5,208 nucleotides of DNA from an uncultured Clostridia bacterium. GTDB taxonomy: Bacteria; Bacillota; Clostridia; Oscillospirales; Acutalibacteraceae. Positions 1 to 5,208 of the stretch are shown piece by piece; within the stretch, counting starts at the first letter, position 1; every line of letters begins with the position of its first letter. The position numbers were made by a program, and so were the translations under genes. The DNA is taken from NCBI GenBank assembly GCA_946405565.1, contig CAMJHU010000181.1:1-5208 (forward strand), in the 5' to 3' direction. The notes beneath the pieces were generated by a model that saw nothing but the letters and a program-made list of their open reading frames with translations, did not search any database and was not told where the DNA came from.

Positions 1-460
1 CAACCGCTGTGTCGGGAGAAACTACGCCCAGCTTGACCTTCATGTAGGGGAGAGCGAAATCAACCTTTTCCGCGCGTTCTTCGGTGACGGTAAAGTTTGC
101 CAGAATAATGTCAACCTTGCCGGTCGCTGCGTACTCCACGCGGCTTGCCGGGTCGGTGGAAACATATTCGACATCCACATCGAGATCCTTGGCGATGCGT
201 TCGGCAAAATAAACGTCGTATCCCTGATAGCTGCCGTTTTCATCGACATATCCGAAGGGCGCCTTGTCGCTGAATACGCCGATAATCACCTTGCCGCTCT
301 GCTTGATTTCATCCACTGTGCGGTAGGTGGCGTTATTCTTTTCTCCGACATTGTCTTCGTTTGCAGTGTCGGAACCGGAGCAGGCTGTCAAGGCTCCTAC
401 TGCCAGAACAGCGGAAAGGGACAGGGCTGCGATTTTCTTGATAATGGTAGAGTATTTCAT
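1..460 (-). CDS. Family 3 solute-binding lipoprotein, probably cysteine/cystine-binding, 3' end outside window
   Basis: This is the extracytoplasmic binding protein of the PAAT importer; 153 residues are visible and the C-terminal part is cut off. A lipoprotein signal is clear: positive N-terminus (Lys2, Lys8, Lys9), hydrophobic core, and lipobox LTAC with the lipid-bearing Cys27. The mature domain starts lobe 1 at about 56 (SGKVIIGVFSDKAPFGYV) and contains ASRVEY at 105-110 and the family stretch ILANFTVTEERAEKVDF at 119-135. Arg129 is at the position that binds the ligand carboxylate in this family (Arg77 in HisJ). The GVFSDKAPFGYV, RVEY, ANFT and PYMKVKLGVVSP segments are reminiscent of the CjaA and BspA cysteine/cystine binders, from memory of those families. 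AAAGGA lies 9 bases before the ATG at 460. Glutamine or another polar amino acid remains possible. Confidence 0.88.
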   Translation of the reverse strand, partial: MKYSTIIKKIAALSLSAVLAVGALTACSGSDTANEDNVGEKNNATYRTVDEIKQSGKVIIGVFSDKAPFGYVDENGSYQGYDVYFAERIAKDLDVDVEYVSTDPASRVEYAATGKVDIILANFTVTEERAEKVDFALPYMKVKLGVVSPDTAV

Positions 461-481
461 GATAGTTGTTCCTTTCTTTCA

Positions 482-1240
482 TCAGTTAATTTTTTTAAAT
501 TCAAATGTCTGTAAAAAATCCTTTGCACGCTGTGTGCTGGGATTATTAAAGAACGTCTCCGCGGGAAGGTTTTCCAGTATTTTTCCCTCGTCGAGAAACA
601 CGATTCTGTCGGCTACCGCGCGGGCAAATCCCATTTCATGGGTGACAATCAGCATGGTCATTCCTCCCTGCGCGAGTTCCAGCATGACGTCCAGCACCTC
701 GCGCACCATTTCCGGGTCAAGCGCTGCCGTCACCTCGTCAAAGAGCATGATTTCGGGATTCATGCAGAGCGCGCGTACAATGGCGACACGCTGCTTCTGA
801 CCGCCGGAAAGCTCCCGTGGATAGGCTTTGCGCTTTTCCCAGAGTCCGACGCGCCGGAGAAGCTGTTCCGCCTGCGCTCTCGCGTTCTCTTTCGCACGCT
901 TCCGCACCTTGACCGGCGCAAGGGTGATATTGTCAAGAATATTCCTGTGCGGAAATAAATCGTAGCTCTGGAAAACCATGCCGATCTTCTGGCGAAGTTG
1001 GGGCAGGTTTTTAGAACCAGAGACGATTTCTTCGCCGTCAATGCGTATGCTGCCCTTGTCAAAAGATTCCAGACCGTTGATACAGCGGAGAAGGGTTGAC
1101 TTGCCGCAGCCGGAAGAACCGAGCATCACCACGACTTCCCCCTTGTTGATTGTCAGGTCAACGCCGTCTAGAATCACGTCTTCTCCGAATTTCTTCTTCA
1201 GTCCCGTAATTTCAAGCATGATTCTGTCCTCATCAGCCAT
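482..1240 (-). CDS. Polar amino acid ABC importer ATP-binding protein, GlnQ-like
   Basis: This is the cytoplasmic ATPase that drives the two PAAT permeases. All motifs are present: Walker A GSSGCGKST at 41-49, Q-loop Gln91, signature LSGGQ at 144-148, Walker B IMLFDE at 164-169, and H-loop His201. The segment FPHRNILDNITLAPVKV at 96-112 is typical of the PAAT (GlnQ/HisP/TcyC) ATPases. The 252 residues are the usual length, and there is no C-terminal regulatory domain, unlike MetN. After the signature, the usual ARAL reads VRAL (155-158), a mild change unlikely to abolish activity. The start at 1240 is set by GGAGGTGA. The stop lies 21 bases before the binding-protein gene. The symbol is left open because this ATPase type does not reveal its substrate. 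Confidence 0.93.
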   Translation of the reverse strand: MADEDRIMLEITGLKKKFGEDVILDGVDLTINKGEVVVMLGSSGCGKSTLLRCINGLESFDKGSIRIDGEEIVSGSKNLPQLRQKIGMVFQSYDLFPHRNILDNITLAPVKVRKRAKENARAQAEQLLRRVGLWEKRKAYPRELSGGQKQRVAIVRALCMNPEIMLFDEVTAALDPEMVREVLDVMLELAQGGMTMLIVTHEMGFARAVADRIVFLDEGKILENLPAETFFNNPSTQRAKDFLQTFEFKKIN

Positions 1241-1246
1241 CGGCTG

Positions 1247-1254
1247 TCACCTCC
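1247..1254 (-). promoter_or_regulatory. Ribosome binding site of the PAAT ATPase, containing the upstream stop codon
   Basis: GGAGGTGA lies 6 bases before the ATG at 1240; its last three bases are the TGA stop of the second permease. This supports the ATG at 1240 over the in-frame ATG seven codons later. Confidence 0.75.
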
Positions 1255-1921
1255 ATCGTTTTTCCAAGTATTTTGCCAGCAGTGAGATCGGCCAGCAGGC
1301 AAGAAAGTAAAGTACAAATACGGCTCCGTACACCCACAGCGAAGCGGTGGGATATTGGAAGCGGTTCACGTCTATGATCTGCTTGCCTACTTTCAGCACC
1401 TCAGTGATTCCGATCAGCACCACAAGGCTTGTGGTCTTGATCATACGCGTGGTGAGATTGATGGTAGGAGGGAGCAGTCTTCGGAGTGTCTGGGGAATAA
1501 TAATATACAGAAAAGTCTGGCGTCTGTTCATTCCGAGCGCGTATGCGCTGTCATACTGATGCCGCGGAATGCTTTTGAGCGCGCCGCGCACCAGATCCCC
1601 CATTTCCGCCGTTCCCCAAAGCGTAAAGACGAGTACGGCGCTGAATTCCGCGTCCCAGTTCCAGCCGAATGCCCTTGTCACGCCGAAGTACGCGATGAAG
1701 AGCAGTACCAACTGCGGCATAATGCGTATGAATTCCAGATAGACGCGGCTGACTGCTCTTGCTATGGGATTTTGCAGCGTCATGAAGAGGCCGAAGAGGA
1801 TTCCAAGCGGCAGCGACAGCAGCACTGCCAGAAGGCTGATACGCACCGTTACCCAGAGTCCTTCCAGCAGCCTTGCGAAATTACTGCCCAAAAAGAGAAC
1901 TTCAATTCCCGAAGCCCGCAT
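1247..1921 (-). CDS. Polar amino acid (probably cysteine/cystine) ABC importer permease, second subunit
   Basis: This is the second PAAT membrane subunit. Its 224 residues are of normal length, with hydrophobic segments at about 22-46, 68-82, 93-105, 157-175 and 196-216. The EAA loop that contacts the ATPase starts at about 122 (QYDSAYALGM). It is clearly different in sequence from its partner permease. The signature region reads FIRIMPQLVLLFIAYFG at 64-80, where the family usually has a Gly-Thr-Pro-Leu stretch, so this position is divergent though the helix is kept. The gene overlaps the first permease by 20 bases, and its TGA stop lies inside the SD of the ATPase gene, which points to coupled translation. 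The exact substrate is not shown by this subunit alone. Confidence 0.9.
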   Translation of the reverse strand: MRASGIEVLFLGSNFARLLEGLWVTVRISLLAVLLSLPLGILFGLFMTLQNPIARAVSRVYLEFIRIMPQLVLLFIAYFGVTRAFGWNWDAEFSAVLVFTLWGTAEMGDLVRGALKSIPRHQYDSAYALGMNRRQTFLYIIIPQTLRRLLPPTINLTTRMIKTTSLVVLIGITEVLKVGKQIIDVNRFQYPTASLWVYGAVFVLYFLACWPISLLAKYLEKRWR

Positions 1922-2567
1922 GACGCAGCCTCCTTTCGAGTATCGTTGCAGCCGCCGAAACCGGAAGCAGTATCATCAGATAGGCAATCACCAGCATGGA
2001 GAGCGCTTCATCGGTCTTGTAATACAAGCCTATCAGGTCTTTTGCCACATACATCAGGTCGGCGAGGGCGATGCCGCTGACAACCGATGTCTCTTTGATC
2101 AGGAAGATGACGTTCGCGCATATTCCGGGAACCGACACCGCCATGGCCTGTGGGAAAATGATCTCCTTCATGGTGAGCCATTTGTTAAAGCCCAGACTTG
2201 CCGCGGATTCTTCCTGTATTTTATCAATGGATTCGAGACCGCTTCTGAACGTTTCGGTCATGTAACTGCCGCCGAGAAACGCGATGCCTATCATGGCGCA
2301 GGCTTCACCGCTCAGTACAATGCCGATGTTCGGAAGTCCGAAGTACAGGAAGAAAAGCTGCACCAGCAGCGGCGTGTTGCGGCTGAGTTCGACGTATGCC
2401 TGAATGATTCTGCGAAGCACAGGCACTTTGTAATAGAGTGCAGCCGAGCAAAGTACGCCAACCGCGAAAGCCAGCAGTATACCCCAGAAAGCGATGAACA
2501 CTGTCAGCTTGGCAGCCTCCACATAGAGCGGCGCGTATTTTATGATGAAGTTCCAGTCTAAATTCAT
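1902..2567 (-). CDS. Polar amino acid (probably cysteine/cystine) ABC importer permease, first subunit
   Basis: This membrane subunit belongs to the HisM/GlnP-type PAAT permeases and is likely to form a heterodimer with the permease coded just downstream. The family signature ELSRNTPLLVQLFFLYFGLP spans residues 60-79, and the EAA coupling loop starts at about 118 (QEESAASLGF). Several hydrophobic segments fit the usual five-helix arrangement. The 221 residues match the family. I chose ATG at 2567 because AAAGGCGG at 2586-2579 lies a usable distance upstream. A GTG at 2579, four codons earlier, is in frame but the AAAGG part would then be only 2 bases away. The end overlaps the next permease by 20 bases. 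The substrate is inferred from the binding protein at the end of the operon. Confidence 0.9.
   Translation of the reverse strand: MNLDWNFIIKYAPLYVEAAKLTVFIAFWGILLAFAVGVLCSAALYYKVPVLRRIIQAYVELSRNTPLLVQLFFLYFGLPNIGIVLSGEACAMIGIAFLGGSYMTETFRSGLESIDKIQEESAASLGFNKWLTMKEIIFPQAMAVSVPGICANVIFLIKETSVVSGIALADLMYVAKDLIGLYYKTDEALSMLVIAYLMILLPVSAAATILERRLRHAGFGN
1929..1935 (-). promoter_or_regulatory. Ribosome binding site of the second PAAT permease
   Basis: AAGGAGG lies 7 bases before the ATG at 1921, inside the coding end of the first permease. It settles the start and the 20-base overlap. Confidence 0.8.
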
Positions 2568-2578
2568 TGAGTAACGCA

Positions 2579-2586
2579 CCGCCTTT
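2579..2586 (-). promoter_or_regulatory. Weak ribosome binding site before the first PAAT permease
   Basis: AAAGGCGG is a partial Shine-Dalgarno in the short gap after metI. It lies 11 bases before the ATG at 2567 and overlaps the alternative GTG at 2579, so it favours the ATG. It is the weakest such site in the window, as might be expected at the boundary between the two transporters. Confidence 0.45.
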
Positions 2587-2604
2587 GTTGAATGTTTGAA
2601 AAAA

Positions 2605-3321
2605 TTATTTGAGTCTTTTATCCGAATGAACGGCGAGTCGCGTTCCTACGCTTTGGAAAAGCTGAACCAGAACAATGAGAAGAATCACCGCCGCGATCAT
2701 AATTAAATCCTTGTAACGGTAATAACCGTAATTAATGGCGATTTTGCCGAGTCCGCCGCCGCCGAGAATGCCGCTCATGGCGGAATATCCCAGCACGGTC
2801 GTAATGGCGATGGTTGCGTTGGAGAGCAGAGAAGGCACGCTTTCGGGGAGCATCACCTTCGTGATGATCTGCAAAGGCGACGCGCCCATGCTCTGCGCCA
2901 TTTCGATGAGATTGGGGTTGACCTCGCGCAGGCTGCTCTCGGTCAGACGCGCCACAAAGGGAAAGGCTGCGATGACCAGCGGAACAACAGTTGCTTCGGT
3001 TCCCACCACCGTGCCGACGATGGCTCTTGTCAGCGGAAACACCATGATCATCAGAATCAGGAACGGCACCGACCGCAGCAGATTGATGATGACATTCAGT
3101 GTCTGCATGAGCCACGCGGGGAGCGGAAGGATGCCTTTTTTCTCGCCTGTCACCAAAAGCACACCCAGCGGAAGTCCGATAAGAATAGCAACCAGCGTGG
3201 AGAGAACGGTGACATAGAGCGTCTCCCAAATGGCGGTTGGAAACTGGCTTTGTATGATCAGCCACGCCTCGTCTACCTTGTCGGGTGCCAATAATTCATG
3301 GAAAAATTCAGTCAACGCCAT
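2605..3321 (-). CDS. metI: Methionine ABC importer permease MetI
   Basis: This is the inner membrane channel subunit, which works as a homodimer with two MetN and receives methionine from MetQ. Hydrophobic segments at about 32-57, 71-97, 102-124, 165-190 and 205-226 fit the five-helix MetI fold. The family stretch LLRSVPFLILM is at 81-91, and the cytoplasmic EAA coupling loop that docks on the ATPase lies at about 140-161 (EMAQSMGAS onward). The 238 residues are slightly longer than the E. coli protein (217), the excess lying at the N-terminus before the first helix. The ATG at 3321 overlaps metN by 14 bases; its SD is very close, so TTG at 3315 is an alternative. Only 25-37 bases follow before the next permease, with no terminator-like hairpin. 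Confidence 0.94.
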   Translation of the reverse strand: MALTEFFHELLAPDKVDEAWLIIQSQFPTAIWETLYVTVLSTLVAILIGLPLGVLLVTGEKKGILPLPAWLMQTLNVIINLLRSVPFLILMIMVFPLTRAIVGTVVGTEATVVPLVIAAFPFVARLTESSLREVNPNLIEMAQSMGASPLQIITKVMLPESVPSLLSNATIAITTVLGYSAMSGILGGGGLGKIAINYGYYRYKDLIMIAAVILLIVLVQLFQSVGTRLAVHSDKRLK

Positions 3322-4315
3322 TCACCTCCTCCGCGATTATTCCCTTTATCTCCGTTAAAAATCCAATTGCGGCAGTCACCACATTATCTTTGTCGGGAAG
3401 TGCCAGGAGCATTTGTCCGTAGGCCTTGCCGCCTATGCTTTTGGTGGAGGCATAGACAATACTCGCGGCAATACCTCTTTCCGACGCCATCCGCGCGATA
3501 ATCGGCGTATTGGCGGCCTCCGCTCCGTTGAAGACGATGCGGATCAGACGTCCGCTGACGCCTGAAACGTCGGGCGCGTCGGATTCGGGATAGACAAGCC
3601 TTTTGGCGGCTTCGGAACGGGGATGAGAGAATACTTCGGTCACTTCGCCCTGTTCGGCAACCTCGCCGCCGTCAAGAATGGCAACATGGCGGCAGATTTT
3701 CTCCACCACGCTCATCTGATGCGTGATGACAACGACCGTGATGCCTGTTTTCTGATTGATTTCCTGAATCAATTCCAAGATAGAATTGGTGGTCGTAGGG
3801 TCGAGCGCGCTGGTCGCTTCATCGCAAAGCAGCACCTTCGGATTGGTGGCAAGCGCGCGGGCAATCGCCACACGCTGCTGCTGACCGCCTGAAAGCTGGG
3901 AAGGATAAGCGTTTGCCTTATCCAGCAGACCTACGGTTTCCAGCAGTTCCTTTGCTCTTTTCTGTGCGTCCTGTCGGCTGTAACCGGCGAGTTCGAGCGG
4001 AAAACAGACATTTTTCAGACAGGGGCGCTGCATCAGCAGGTGGAAACCCTGAAAAATCATGGTCACTTCGCGCCGCAAGAAACGGAGCTGCTTCTTGTTC
4101 AGTTCGCCGAGATCAACGCCGTCGATGGTGACGGTGCCCTCGTCGGGACGTTCCAGAAGATTGATGCACCTCACAAGGGTACTCTTTCCCGCGCCGCTCA
4201 TGCCGATAATGCCGAAGATATCGCCGTCGGCTATGTCGAGCGACACATTTTTAAGGGCTTCCACGCTGCCGTCAGCCGTATGGAAGGTTTTGGACAGGTT
4301 TTCGATTTTTATCAT
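3308..4315 (-). CDS. metN: Methionine ABC importer ATP-binding protein MetN
   Basis: This is the cytoplasmic ATPase that powers methionine uptake through MetI. All nucleotide-binding motifs are intact: Walker A GMSGAGKST at 38-46, Q-loop Gln89, signature LSGGQ at 141-145, Walker B ending in Asp165-Glu166, D-loop SALD at 169-172 and H-loop His199. After the ATPase domain, residues from about 255 to 335 form the ACT-like NIL domain typical of MetN. In the E. coli transporter this domain binds intracellular methionine and shuts transport off (transinhibition), so product feedback is likely here too. The 335 residues match the family length. The start is supported by AAGGAG at good spacing. The last 14 bases overlap metI, which suggests translational coupling. 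The MetN identity rests on ATPase plus NIL plus the metI neighbour; a different but related substrate is possible and less likely. Confidence 0.95.
   Translation of the reverse strand: MIKIENLSKTFHTADGSVEALKNVSLDIADGDIFGIIGMSGAGKSTLVRCINLLERPDEGTVTIDGVDLGELNKKQLRFLRREVTMIFQGFHLLMQRPCLKNVCFPLELAGYSRQDAQKRAKELLETVGLLDKANAYPSQLSGGQQQRVAIARALATNPKVLLCDEATSALDPTTTNSILELIQEINQKTGITVVVITHQMSVVEKICRHVAILDGGEVAEQGEVTEVFSHPRSEAAKRLVYPESDAPDVSGVSGRLIRIVFNGAEAANTPIIARMASERGIAASIVYASTKSIGGKAYGQMLLALPDKDNVVTAAIGFLTEIKGIIAEEVNGVD
3322..3330 (-). promoter_or_regulatory. Shine-Dalgarno of metI, inside the end of metN
   Basis: AGGAGGTGA is a full-length anti-SD complement that ends directly against the ATG at 3321, leaving only 3 bases between AGGAGG and that ATG. 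This spacing is unusually tight. A TTG two codons later (3315) would have 9 bases. Either start leaves the membrane domain unchanged. Confidence 0.6.
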
Positions 4316-4324
4316 GGCAATTTT

Positions 4325-4330
4325 CTCCTT
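4325..4330 (-). promoter_or_regulatory. Ribosome binding site of metN
   Basis: AAGGAG lies 9 bases upstream of the ATG at 4315, which fixes that start. It lies outside the hairpin block, so metN has its own translation signal after the repeat. Confidence 0.8.
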
Positions 4331-4465
4331 CCGGTGGAATACGGCTGATGGATTATCAATTGTGAGTAGGGTTTATCGGGGAACGAAGCTGTTTCTGAAT
4401 TCGCCTGAGCTTGTTGCGTATCGAAGCGCGTCTTGCTCGGTCGCACCGCTACGCTTGGCTCCCTC

Positions 4466-4482
4466 GTGAGGCTCTGCCTCAC
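4466..4482. repeat. Hairpin 1 of the repeat block
   Basis: This is a perfect 7-base stem GTGAGGC / GCCTCAC with a 3-base loop (TCT). No T-run follows on either strand, so it does not look like a rho-independent terminator. In a metQ-metN transcript it would form an RNA stem. Confidence 0.7.
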
Positions 4483-4488
4483 ACTCCG

Positions 4489-4507
4489 CTGGTGGCGCTG
4501 CCCCCAG
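4489..4507. repeat. Hairpin 2 of the repeat block
   Basis: CTGGTGGC pairs with GCCCCCAG in an 8-base stem with one T-C mismatch and a 3-base loop (GCT). The single mismatch in an otherwise perfect palindrome suggests a once-perfect stem that has drifted. There is no adjacent T-run on either strand. Confidence 0.65.
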
Positions 4508-4521
4508 ACCCCTGCCAGGAG

Positions 4522-4538
4522 GTCCAGACCCCCTGGAC
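4522..4538. repeat. Hairpin 3 of the repeat block
   Basis: GTCCAG pairs perfectly with CTGGAC around a 5-base loop (ACCCC). Together with the two preceding hairpins it forms a row of three stem-loops spaced 6 and 14 bases apart. Confidence 0.65.
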
Positions 4539-4542
4539 TCCC

Positions 4543-4562
4543 ACGCTCGCATACGCTCGCTA
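4543..4562. repeat. Short tandem direct repeat, two 10-base units
   Basis: The units ACGCTCGCAT (4543-4552) and ACGCTCGCTA (4553-4562) share their first eight bases. They sit near the metQ-proximal end of the hairpin block and may be part of the same element. The function is unknown. Confidence 0.6.
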
Positions 4563-4583
4563 GTTCGGCGCTTCGCGCTTTTT

Positions 4584-5208
4584 TTACTTCAGCGCGTCAA
4601 GCGAAGTCTGCTTGCCGCCGTACAGCCCGATGGGTTCCACATGAATCGAAGCGATTACAACCAGATGCGTCTTGTTTTCCTCATTGAAATTATTGAGATA
4701 GGGGGTGTGCTGGAAATAGTTCGCGTCGATTTCGCCGCTTTCCACCACGTTATTGGGCTGCACATAGTCGGTGAATTCCTTCACGTCAAGCGTGATTTCC
4801 TTCTCCGCCAGAATCTCCTTGACAACCGCGAGAATTTCGGCGTGAGGAACCGGCGTTGCCGCGACGGTAATCGTCTGACCCTTGAGGGAATCGTAATCCA
4901 CCGAATCGTCATAGCCGTTGGTCGGGTTTGCGACGGTGGGAACAACTTCGTTCTGATATTTGCCGTTGATGAAGTCCACGACCTTCTGGCTTTCCAGCGC
5001 CGCGGCGAGAGCTTTGATCTTGTCGGTCTTCTCGTTGCCCTCCTTGACAACAAGTACGTTGACGTAGGGGGAATCCGCGCCTTCCAGCGCAAGCGCGTCC
5101 TTTGCGGGACTGAGTTTTGCCTCCAGCGCGTAATTGGTGTTGATCACCGCGTAATCCACGTCGGGAAGGACGTTGGGAATCTGGGCGGCTTCGACCTCCT
5201 TGAATTCG
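4584..5208 (-). CDS. metQ: MetQ-type methionine-binding lipoprotein, 5' end outside window, with a truncated second MetQ module
   Basis: This is the solute-binding subunit of a methionine ABC importer (NlpA/MetQ family), normally lipid-anchored outside the membrane and delivering D/L-methionine to MetI-MetN. The visible 207 residues enter in frame from the window edge, so the N-terminus and signal peptide are not seen. Residues 1-92 are the C-terminal part of a MetQ module: VDYAVINTNYALEA at 17-30, the ALALEGADSPY stretch at 38-48, and the usual family ending around VVPTV at 88-92. Instead of stopping, the frame runs through an acidic linker (about 93-108) into a second MetQ start: ATPVPHAEIL at 117-126, FTDYVQPN at 145-152, DANYFQHTPYL at 161-171, HVEPIGLY at 189-196, SLDALK at 202-207, then TAA. 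The second module has only about 99 residues and lacks its second lobe. A GTG at 5159 is an internal valine codon, not the start. The family call is firm; the fused architecture is read directly, its cause is inferred. Confidence 0.9.
   Translation of the reverse strand, partial: EFKEVEAAQIPNVLPDVDYAVINTNYALEAKLSPAKDALALEGADSPYVNVLVVKEGNEKTDKIKALAAALESQKVVDFINGKYQNEVVPTVANPTNGYDDSVDYDSLKGQTITVAATPVPHAEILAVVKEILAEKEITLDVKEFTDYVQPNNVVESGEIDANYFQHTPYLNNFNEENKTHLVVIASIHVEPIGLYGGKQTSLDALK

Larger units (their letters stand above)
4422..4575. repeat. GC-rich hairpin repeat block between metQ and metN
   Basis: This non-coding block is about 70% GC in its core (4441-4560), against about 43% in the adjacent 4341-4400. 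It is bounded by a perfect 8-base inverted repeat, CGAAGCGC at 4422-4429 and GCGCTTCG at 4568-4575. Inside lie three successive hairpins (4466-4482, 4489-4507, 4522-4538) and a tandem 10-base repeat (4543-4562). The block starts about 10 bases past the stop of the truncated MetQ module. There is no transposase and no obvious target duplication. It looks like a dispersed REP- or MITE-like palindromic element, but whether it is repeated elsewhere in the genome cannot be seen here. The exact borders are uncertain. The rest of the metQ-metN gap, about 4341-4421, shows no gene and no recognisable MetQ remnant. Confidence 0.6.

Noticed and set aside
760..1062. Alternative minus-strand frame within the PAAT ATPase
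   Set aside because: It overlaps fully with the intact ATPase that carries all Walker and signature motifs in another frame; it has no own domain or ribosome site.
1355..2561. Long plus-strand open frames (241 and 265 codons) across the permease genes
   Set aside because: They lie antisense to two clear permease genes, have no recognisable domain, and their composition (many His, Gln, Arg) is that of shadow frames of membrane-protein genes.
4372..4399. Promoter-like pair TTCAGA, 16 bases, GATAAA before metN on the minus strand
   Set aside because: Each hexamer matches the sigma-A consensus in only four of six positions, in an AT-richer stretch where such matches arise by chance; not strong enough to call.
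4422..4575. CRISPR-like array
   Set aside because: The repeats are different palindromes and one adjacent decamer pair, with no regular spacer pattern and no cas genes.
4316..4583. Possible SAM riboswitch or T-box leader before metN
   Set aside because: The stems do not carry the conserved S-box or T-box sequences that I can recognise, and the region lies downstream of metQ rather than at the operon head.
4568..4585. GCGC-TTC-GCGC followed by seven Ts, resembling a terminator on the plus strand
   Set aside because: The stem is only 4 bases, no plus-strand gene precedes it, and on the minus strand the run is A, so it cannot end metQ transcription.
4433..4687. Plus-strand open frame through the hairpin block
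   Set aside because: It runs across the palindromic repeat into the antisense of metQ; the Ser/Arg/Pro/Trp-rich translation is an effect of GC-rich repeat sequence.

Overview
The window carries two ABC uptake transporters for amino acids, all coded on the minus strand, so transcription runs from the right edge to the left. Strong Shine-Dalgarno sequences (AGGAGG, AGGAGGTGA), short or overlapping gene junctions, lipoprotein-type solute-binding proteins and moderate GC suggest a Firmicute, probably a gut-type Clostridia member. That placement is inference from style, not from a marker gene.

Right part (5208 to 2605): a methionine importer. It has a MetQ-type binding protein cut by the window edge, the ATPase metN with its C-terminal methionine-sensing NIL domain, and the permease metI, which overlaps metN by 14 bases. 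The MetQ gene is odd. After the normal C-terminal end of one MetQ module the frame continues through a short acidic linker into the N-terminal half of a second MetQ module. It stops where that module should cross into its second lobe. A GC-rich block of hairpins (about 4422-4575) begins almost directly after the stop and separates metQ from metN.

Left part (2579 to 1): a polar amino acid (PAAT family) importer with two different permeases, a GlnQ-like ATPase and, last, a family 3 solute-binding lipoprotein cut by the left edge. The binding protein resembles the CjaA/BspA-type cysteine or cystine binders, so the substrate is probably cysteine or cystine. Gaps are very small (20-base overlap, 6 bases, 21 bases) and only 25-37 bases separate metI from the first permease, with no visible terminator. 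The whole stretch could be one sulfur amino acid uptake operon.

I see no RNA gene, CRISPR array, transposase or clearly new system. The points worth following are the MetQ module fusion or truncation, the hairpin repeat at its end, and the pairing of methionine and putative cysteine uptake.
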